This document shows positions 31,503 through 36,019 of a stretch of DNA of 36,019 nt, piece after piece. The notes under the pieces were generated by a model that did not search any database, was not told the origin of the DNA, and saw nothing but the letters and a program-made list of their open reading frames with translations. The stretch lies in assembly GCA_013388605.1 (NCBI GenBank), contig JACAEY010000015.1:1-36019 (forward strand). The letters run 5' to 3'. The DNA comes from Nitrospirota bacterium (lineage in GTDB: Bacteria; Nitrospirota; Thermodesulfovibrionia; Thermodesulfovibrionales; SM23-35). Within the stretch, counting starts at the first letter, position 1. The number at the start of each line of letters is the position of its first letter. Made by a program: the position numbers and the translations under genes.

Positions 31503-32984
31503 GTTAGCATTACTTCCTTTAAGTAGATACTTAAAAAAGGTCCTGGTAGCTTTTATAATACGCTTGCTCTCCGAAGGATGAACAATCATCTGGGATATTT
31601 TTGAAAAGATATAGGAAGCCCTCAAATAGAATGACCTTCTGGCATAATCACAGAAATCAACGAGCTCCTTATTTGAAAGAACAGGGGTAGATATAATACA
31701 ATTATGGAGTCCCTCCTCAGTTATCCACTGAGAATAATCTGTTGTTGTCAGATATCCATACCCTTTAGCCCAATTATAAGCCTCAGTGCCTGGATAGACC
31801 ATAAGAGGAAAGAATTGGGCTGTATCGGGCTTTAGCCTTTTAGCAAAATTGAGCGTCTCTTTCATAGTATCCTTTGTCTCACCTGGATTTCCTACCATAA
31901 AACATGCGTGGATTAAGATTTTAGCCTTTCTAGCACTCTTCATAAACTCCTGAACCTGATGAAGCTTTAATCTCTTATTTATATTATCCAGTATGCGCTG
32001 ATTACCGCTTTCAACCCCTATACAGAGGAGCCTGCACCCTGCTTCCTTCATTAATTTGAGCGTCTCAAAATCAATATCTGCACGGGAGTTTGCAGTCCAT
32101 GTCATTTCTATCCCTTCTTTTATAAGGAGCTTACATACATCCTGGCAATATTTCCTGTTAACTGTCATGGTATCATCTTCTATGAATATCTCTTTAACCT
32201 GCGGGAAATTCTCTTTTATATACCTGAATTCCTCAACAACATTTTCTGGACTCCTGTGCCTGAAAACATGTCCAAACATAGTTTGTGGATAGACGCAATA
32301 TTTACAATGATGTGGACAACCCCTTCCAGTTACTATTGTAATCTCCGGATATCTTGTAATAGAGTAAAAATAGTTTTCTACCTTGAGATGTTTTTTATAA
32401 ACCATACTCACAAATGGTATTTCATCAAGATTCTTAATAAGTGGTCTATCCTGGTTATGAATAATCTTGCTATTAGACCTAAATGAGATTCCAAGAACGG
32501 ATTTTAGTTTCTTTTGAGATGGTCTCGGACCCTCAGACTTTATAATATTTGCTAACTCAAGAAGAGTATAATCATATTCTCGCCTTGCAATCGCATTTAT
32601 AGATTCTGATAGATTTAGTGATTCTTCAGGAGTTGCAGAGACATGTGTTCCTACAAGAACAAAAAAAGATTCTGAGTGAATCTCCTTCAAGGCCTCTGCT
32701 ACTCTGATATCTGAAAAAATACTGGGTGTGCTTGTATCTACCACTATCATTGATGGTTTAAAATCTCTAACTATATCCTTTACCGTATCTATCTCATATC
32801 CCTCAGCAGGGGCATCAATCAGCTTTACTTCATACCCCCCTTCTTCGAGGACACCAGTCGCATATGAAAGCCAGATTGGATAGTAAAGGGTTCCGCTCTT
32901 TATTACTGCTGGACTTCTCTGTGGACGGGAAAATCTCGGTAAGAATGGCGGGTTAAGAAGCAGTATCTTTAAATTAGTATCCAT
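31455..32984 (-). CDS. B12-binding-domain radical SAM protein
   Basis: Class B-type radical SAM enzyme of 509 aa. The N-terminal cobalamin-binding-like domain (about 1-150) begins KILLLNPPFLPRFSRPQRS and has the Rossmann pattern TGVLEEGGYEVKLIDAPAEG and IVVDTSTPS. The radical SAM core carries the Cx3Cx2C cluster motif in GRGCPHHCKYC (about residue 218), then IFIEDDTMTVN, GCRLLCIGVESGNQRILDNI and MVGNPGETKDTMKETLNFA. Such proteins methylate or rearrange unreactive carbons, often in lipid, hopanoid, cofactor or glycan pathways; the substrate is unknown. The lack of a DxHxxG-type motif in the first domain makes true B12 binding uncertain. The start is ATG 32984 with AGGT about 6 nt upstream. It neighbours a glycosyltransferase, which suggests a lipid or glycan role. 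Confidence 0.85.
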   Translation of the reverse strand: MDTNLKILLLNPPFLPRFSRPQRSPAVIKSGTLYYPIWLSYATGVLEEGGYEVKLIDAPAEGYEIDTVKDIVRDFKPSMIVVDTSTPSIFSDIRVAEALKEIHSESFFVLVGTHVSATPEESLNLSESINAIARREYDYTLLELANIIKSEGPRPSQKKLKSVLGISFRSNSKIIHNQDRPLIKNLDEIPFVSMVYKKHLKVENYFYSITRYPEITIVTGRGCPHHCKYCVYPQTMFGHVFRHRSPENVVEEFRYIKENFPQVKEIFIEDDTMTVNRKYCQDVCKLLIKEGIEMTWTANSRADIDFETLKLMKEAGCRLLCIGVESGNQRILDNINKRLKLHQVQEFMKSARKAKILIHACFMVGNPGETKDTMKETLNFAKRLKPDTAQFFPLMVYPGTEAYNWAKGYGYLTTTDYSQWITEEGLHNCIISTPVLSNKELVDFCDYARRSFYLRASYIFSKISQMIVHPSESKRIIKATRTFFKYLLKGSNANSSSQMFDHSHTQAKR

Positions 32985-33130
32985 AAATTACCTATTTAAG
33001 AGACCCCTTAATATCTTTACGAGATACAGATTCCCTCTTTTATCCTTCTTCCTTTAAGTATCCCTTTTTTTTAAAATATTTCCTTGCTAAAGTGTAACTT
33101 TTTAATGAATTCAATGAATTCATAGAAATC

Positions 33131-33352
33131 TTAATTTCCATAAATTTCTTTATAAAGTTTCATTTGTTTAAATATAGCACATATAATCTTTTCAGAGGAA
33201 GAGAGGATCAAAATTTTATTTATATCCCCAAAATCAAATAGATTTCTTTTACTATTTTTTTCTAACTTTGATTCAACCGAATTGTCAAACCAGTCTGCTA
33301 TGCATTGAGAAAACGCACATAGGATAGTCGAATTATATTTCTGAAGAACCTT
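33131..33352 (-). pseudogene. Gene remnant of about 70 codons without a start
   Basis: Minus-strand frame open for more than 70 codons and ending at TAA 33133-33131, with no ATG, GTG or TTG near its beginning; the frame runs on into the end of vapC. It reads like protein (ADWFDNSVESKLEKNSKRNL, FDFGDINKILI, then ICAIFKQMKLYKEIYGN). The W-x-x-x-S-V-E...FDFxxINKIL...IYG pattern is loosely like the C-terminal end of asparagine-synthase-type proteins found in polysaccharide loci. That match is by eye only. The rest of the 366-bp gap (32985-33130) is AT-rich and holds nothing else I can support. Confidence 0.35.
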
Positions 33353-33743
33353 ATAAGTTATATAATTGTAGTCCTATCTCTTTTTTCAGAATATCAAAAT
33401 GCCTGTCAAGTGTTATAAGTCTTATATTATTTGATTTTGTAAGAATCCCTATATAGCAGTCTGAAAGCCCAACCGCCTTTCCTTTTCGCTTTAAAGTATA
33501 AGCCAATTCCCCGGCTTTTCGCCAAGATTCGATGGGCTCGGGAAGAAAATCAAAGACATGCAAAAACTCTTTTATCGTATTAAGTTCTTTCTCTGACTTT
33601 GCACCTTGCAGTAGTTCCGCAAAAATGATTCCAATACAGCACACCCTGTCATTATCTACTAACTCCAGAATGGTAGAGTAGTAAGGTTCCTTTTTCCGAA
33701 AAAACTCAATCCATGCCGAAGAATCAATTAAAACCTTATCCAA
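33351..33743 (-). CDS. vapC: VapC-type PIN domain ribonuclease toxin
   Basis: Toxin of a type II toxin-antitoxin pair, 130 aa, predicted Mg-dependent endoribonuclease. PIN-domain acidic residues are visible: D7 (VLIDSSAWIEFF), E43 (IIFAELLQGAKS), D95 (AVGLSDCYIGIL) and D113 (LITLDRHFD). Length is normal. It overlaps the upstream antitoxin by 8 bp and is translated with it. The target RNA is not predictable from sequence. Confidence 0.9.
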   Translation of the reverse strand: MDKVLIDSSAWIEFFRKKEPYYSTILELVDNDRVCCIGIIFAELLQGAKSEKELNTIKEFLHVFDFLPEPIESWRKAGELAYTLKRKGKAVGLSDCYIGILTKSNNIRLITLDRHFDILKKEIGLQLYNL

Positions 33744-33945
33744 GCCTTCTGTCCTTATGTCTTAATTCATCGGCAGATATTGTGAATTCCATTTTACCAG
33801 CCATGCTTTTAATCTTTCTTTTTTTTTGAGCCCGTATCTCGTCTTTGATGGCCAGTATTACAGCTTCAGTCTTACTTTTTGCCTTTACCTCTAACATAAG
33901 TTCTTCCACTAACGAACCAGGCAAGGTTATGGTCGTTCTTGGCAT
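33736..33945 (-). CDS. vapB: VapB-like ribbon-helix-helix antitoxin
   Basis: Antitoxin of 69 aa for the adjacent PIN toxin. The N-terminal MPRTTITLPGSLVEELMLEV is a short strand plus helix typical of ribbon-helix-helix DNA-binding dimers, followed by KAKSKTEAVILAIKDEI as the second helix. The C-terminal tail (MEFTISADELRHKDRRLG) would wrap the toxin. Such antitoxins repress their own operon. GGAGG precedes the ATG at 33945 on the minus strand, and the stop overlaps vapC. Confidence 0.85.
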   Translation of the reverse strand: MPRTTITLPGSLVEELMLEVKAKSKTEAVILAIKDEIRAQKKRKIKSMAGKMEFTISADELRHKDRRLG

Positions 33946-34040
33946 AAATAACCTCCATAAATTAATTACATAAAAATCATACTATTTTTTGTGCTATCTT
34001 TTCAATATAATTTTTTGATAGATCCTTCCTCGAGAATTTT

Positions 34041-34071
34041 CATTTTACCTATTCATTTACTAAGTAAAATG
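34041..34071. promoter_or_regulatory. Nested palindrome upstream of the MNT/HEPN pair
   Basis: CATTTTAC (34041-34048) and GTAAAATG (34064-34071) are perfect 8-bp inverted arms with a 15-bp spacer that ends within a second palindrome, TTACTAAGTAA. The site lies 22 bp before the nucleotidyltransferase start. Its position fits an autoregulatory operator for the toxin-antitoxin operon, by analogy only. Confidence 0.4.
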
Positions 34072-34092
34072 ACATATGTTATAGTTGCGTAA

Positions 34093-34455
34093 ATGAATAC
34101 AGGAAGAAAGTTAACTACACCCCTAGAAGACATATTAATAGCTAAGCTTATAAATAGGATAGAACTGATAGAAGGGGCGATAGCCCTTATTCTTTTTGGC
34201 TCAAGGGTTAGTGGATTCTCAAATGAATACAGCGACCTCGATATAGCCCTCATAGTAAAAAGACCTTTACTACACTATCAATTAGATAAGATTAAAAATG
34301 AGGTTATGGAAGAAATGGATATAGTGGGAGAGTTAAGGATTGATTTATTTAGCTTTACAGAAGATGAGGTAAAACATCTTCCAATTGGTAAGGAGATAGA
34401 AGGAAAGGGGGTTATTTTATGGAAGAAAGATTTGAGTTCGCAAAGGGCTTTGTAG
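34093..34455 (+). CDS. MNT-type minimal nucleotidyltransferase (antitoxin-like)
   Basis: Small nucleotidyltransferase of 120 aa of the MNT family, usually the partner and neutraliser of HEPN toxins, in some pairs by AMPylating them. Catalytic features are present: the helix-loop G36-S37 in LILFGSRVSGFSNEYSDLDI, metal-binding D48 and D50, and the third Asp D84 in LRIDLFSF. All three acidic residues are intact, so it should be active. The ATG at 34093 has no strong ribosome site. It overlaps the HEPN gene by 37 bp. Confidence 0.88.
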   Translation: MNTGRKLTTPLEDILIAKLINRIELIEGAIALILFGSRVSGFSNEYSDLDIALIVKRPLLHYQLDKIKNEVMEEMDIVGELRIDLFSFTEDEVKHLPIGKEIEGKGVILWKKDLSSQRAL

Positions 34456-34856
34456 ATCTGGCACTCACAGAACTGAAGAGCCTCAAGGGCAACGTTAGAG
34501 AATCTATATGGAGAAAAAGTGTATCAAATATCTATTATGTCTTTCTAAATTTGTTCAGAGCTGTCCTTGCAGAGAAAAGTATCTATCCGAAAACCCATGA
34601 AGGTGTTGAAAGAATGTTTGCTCTTCATTTTGTAAAAGGAGAGGCTTTTCCAAAGAAAATCTCAGCATATTTTTCAAACTTGATGGCAAGAAGGTCAGAG
34701 GCAGATTATAAGTTTTTTATAGATTTTTCAAAAGAGGATGTCCAGGAATATTTAACATGGCTTGAAGAAGCCCTCCCTTACTTCAAGAGTGCAATAGGCG
34801 AGGCATGGAATCCTGAGATAGATGAAATTGTTAAAGAAATTACCGAATCTCTTTAG
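34419..34856 (+). CDS. HEPN domain protein (UPF0332-like), partner of MNT
   Basis: Predicted HEPN protein of 145 aa, usually the toxin of MNT/HEPN modules. Family features are the helix with IYYVFLNLFRAVLAEK, YPKTHEGVERMFALHFVKGE, and LMARRSEADYKFFIDFSKED, the UPF0332 pattern. The usual His of the YYAxFHAxRAL block is replaced (Asn or Leu here). An R-x4-H string exists at R65-H70 (RMFALH), so RNase activity cannot be excluded. The start is ATG 34419 with AAGGGGG 8 nt upstream. It overlaps the MNT gene. Confidence 0.85.
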   Translation: MEERFEFAKGFVDLALTELKSLKGNVRESIWRKSVSNIYYVFLNLFRAVLAEKSIYPKTHEGVERMFALHFVKGEAFPKKISAYFSNLMARRSEADYKFFIDFSKEDVQEYLTWLEEALPYFKSAIGEAWNPEIDEIVKEITESL

Positions 34857-34895
34857 AAGTAAGGAGTTTTTCAGTCTCTACTATAGACCCCTTCG

Positions 34896-35000
34896 TTCAT
34901 TGACCAATGGTTCTCACTCACGACCTCTGGCAGAGAAGAGGCATTAGAAACGATAGTTGGAACCCGTTGTCCTGATAAAACTTCGACCTGCTGTCTGAAA
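34896..35000 (-). pseudogene. Remnant of a GT4 glycosyltransferase
   Basis: The minus-strand translation contains VEVLSGQRVPTIVSNASSLP followed by EVVSEN. This closely matches the donor-binding segment of family 4 glycosyltransferases (E-A-x-A-x-G-x-P-x-I-x-S-N-x-x-S-x-P-E-V-x-G). Flanking residues do not continue the family, the open frame around it (34871-35059) is only 62 codons, and it overlaps the beginning of the PIN gene. I read it as a decayed fragment of a polysaccharide gene. Confidence 0.55.
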
Positions 35001-35031
35001 TAAATATCAACTTTATGATATATTGATTCGT

Positions 35032-35496
35032 ATGATCCCAAGAGTGTACATTGATACATCCGTTATTGGAGGTTGTCTTGACGAAGAATTTATCTCGTGG
35101 TCAAGATTACTTTTTGATGAGTTTCGCTCAGGAATCAAAATTGCTGTAATATCGGATCTTACACTTCGGGAGCTTGAAGAGGCACCTCAAGAAGTGAGGC
35201 AGATTTTGTTTGAATTGCCTCCAGAATTTATTGAGTACGTTTTCCTAACTGAAGAAGCAATATCGCTAGCCGATACTTATATCAAACACGGTGTTGTTAG
35301 TGAAAAATATTTTATTGATGCTCAGCATATTGCAATTGCCACGATTGAACGGGTCGATGTTTTAGTAAGTTGGAATTTTAAACAGATAGTAAATTTAGAA
35401 CGTATTAGAAAATTCAACGCAGTAAACCTTATGCAGGGGTATCATCTTTTAGAGATAAGGAGTCCGATGGAGGTTTTATATGGAAAAGAGATTTGA
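35032..35496 (+). CDS. PIN domain protein, probable toxin
   Basis: PIN-domain protein of 154 aa. MIPRVYIDTSVIGG holds the first catalytic Asp (D8), LTLRELEEAP the Glu, and IDAQHIAIATIERVDVLVSW the second Asp cluster, followed by NFKQIVN. This layout is the large stand-alone PIN group found with a small downstream partner. I prefer ATG 35032 over a TTG at 35023. Its end overlaps by 17 bp a 48-codon gene with a strong ribosome site, so toxin precedes antitoxin, the reverse of VapBC. Confidence 0.82.
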   Translation: MIPRVYIDTSVIGGCLDEEFISWSRLLFDEFRSGIKIAVISDLTLRELEEAPQEVRQILFELPPEFIEYVFLTEEAISLADTYIKHGVVSEKYFIDAQHIAIATIERVDVLVSWNFKQIVNLERIRKFNAVNLMQGYHLLEIRSPMEVLYGKEI

Positions 35497-35626
35497 TTCT
35501 GTCAAGTTAATGAGAGAGATAAGACTAAAATTAAGTGAGAAATATTTGAAGGCTCGTGAAACGGAATTGCAAGAGTTAAAAGAAAAGTACGGTCATCTCA
35601 AAAAGAAGAAGGTTAGCTTCAAATAA
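35480..35626 (+). CDS. 48-aa protein, probable antitoxin of the PIN toxin
   Basis: Short gene starting MEKRFDSVKLMREIRLKLSE and ending KKKKVSFK. It is highly charged and predicted all helical. GGAGG sits 7 nt before its ATG, and the start lies inside the last codons of the PIN gene, so the two are translationally coupled. The K-F/D-S/A-V-x-x-M-R-x-I-R start resembles small partner proteins recalled downstream of PIN genes in other genomes. That is from memory, not a search. The likely role is to mask the PIN active site; unlike VapB it shows no DNA-binding fold. Confidence 0.7.
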   Translation: MEKRFDSVKLMREIRLKLSEKYLKARETELQELKEKYGHLKKKKVSFK

Positions 35627-35744
35627 TACTTTCAAGGAACCGACCTGTCAAGTCCTAATTCTTCGAAACTTATTCTCACCACTCTCCTTATAAACGTTTA
35701 TATGCTTTCACTGACAAACTGGCAAAAGGTTGAAATATGATAAC

Positions 35745-35843
35745 AAAAATCCAGGATGAGTTCTTTAATTTATAATTCCCTGTGGCCTGCAGGCTGTCAG
35801 GTAAATTGTCATCCCGGACTTGTTTCGGGATCCTGGGGTTTTT
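35745..35843. repeat. Inverted-repeat element with inner hairpin
   Basis: AAAAATCCAGGAT (35745-35757) faces ATCCTGGGGTTTTT (35830-35843), imperfect inverted ends. Inside the right end is ATCCCG (35811-35816) with CGGGAT (35826-35831), a hairpin of the CATCCCGGACTTGTTTCGGG type that recurs in many bacterial genomes. There is no coding sequence in 35627-36019. Confidence 0.5.
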
Positions 35844-35864
35844 ATAACTACTTGAAACTTTAAG

Positions 35865-35909
35865 ATTCTGAAACGCCCCATTAAACAAGTTCAGGGCGTG
35901 GTTCAGAAT
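35865..35909. repeat. Hairpin repeat ATTCTGAA/TTCAGAAT
   Basis: Arms ATTCTGAA plus CGCCC (35865-35878) pair with GGGCG plus TTCAGAAT (35894-35909), with small bulges. It follows directly on the element at 35745-35843. It is likely part of the same dispersed intergenic repeat type. Confidence 0.5.
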
Positions 35910-35937
35910 GACAAACAACGCCAATTACATATTATCG

Positions 35938-35963
35938 AACAACCTGCTTGCCGCAGGGTTCTT
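35938..35963. repeat. Short GC-rich hairpin near window end
   Basis: CCTGC and GCAGG enclose TTGCC, with outer GAAC/GTTC pairing. Downstream, 35993-36009 reads ATTAAAGACCTGACCCC, a string I recall beside REP-type transposase loci. No gene is visible before the window ends. Confidence 0.35.
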
Positions 35964-36019
35964 CATTAAAATGAGAACCAAAGAGCAAGATTAAAGACCT
36001 GACCCCCAAACCACTATCG

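Noticed and set aside
1-36019. CRISPR arrays, prophage, rRNA and replication origin
   Set aside because: I saw no regularly spaced direct repeats, phage structural genes, rRNA sequence or DnaA-box cluster.

Overview
ORGANISM. The window is an AT-rich bacterial chromosome segment of about 36 kb. It has dense operons, common TTG and GTG starts, a diderm type II secretion system (T2SS), a Wza-like outer-membrane export lipoprotein, and the block tRNA-Ser / 4.5S RNA / dnaX / ybaB / recR. The gene style (T2SS with a PilM/PilN-like GspL, PilZ, radical SAM and polysaccharide genes) would fit Nitrospirota or another deep diderm lineage. That is an inference: no marker here fixes the phylum. LAYOUT. 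(1) 1-122: cut-off copy of a dispersed inverted-repeat element. (2) 262-3203: RDD membrane protein, PilZ protein, and a facing TPR/DUF5684 membrane protein. (3) 8204-3493, minus strand: manC, UDP-glucuronate decarboxylase, rnhA, algH/yqgE, a DUF2784 protein and mazG, tightly packed. (4) 8403-9368: GalE-like epimerase on its own promoter. (5) 9384-9610: second copy of the inverted-repeat element. (6) 9640-17582: gspE-F-H-I-J-K-L-M-C, met tail to tail by gspD on the minus strand (20134-17594). (7) gatA-gatB. (8) 23345-23715: third copy of the element, carrying a nested REP doublet. (9) tRNA-Ser(GGA), 4.5S RNA, dnaX, ybaB, recR. (10) asd-mtaD on the minus strand. (11) 29.7-36.0 kb: an accessory region with a Wza-like gene broken by one stop codon, a GT2 glycosyltransferase, a B12-binding radical SAM protein, two gene remnants, three toxin-antitoxin-type modules (VapBC, MNT/HEPN, PIN plus a 48-aa partner) and a cluster of hairpin repeats. 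HOW THE GENES WORK TOGETHER. The manC, decarboxylase, epimerase, GT2 and export genes all point to surface polysaccharide. The gsp cluster encodes nearly all of a T2SS, but the major pseudopilin gspG, gspO and gatC are not in the window. The remainder is housekeeping: translation fidelity, DNA polymerase clamp loading, recombination, aspartate-family amino acids and SAH/MTA salvage. MAIN POINTS OF INTEREST. A MITE-like element family with ends just upstream of several genes; a related 78-bp repeat joined to the starts of mazG and gatA; an E. coli-type frameshift heptamer in dnaX; a 17-bp perfect inverted repeat between dnaX and ybaB; a secretin with a PilQ-style AMIN-like N-terminus; a reverse-order PIN module with a 48-aa partner; and signs of polysaccharide-locus decay around the toxin-antitoxin genes.
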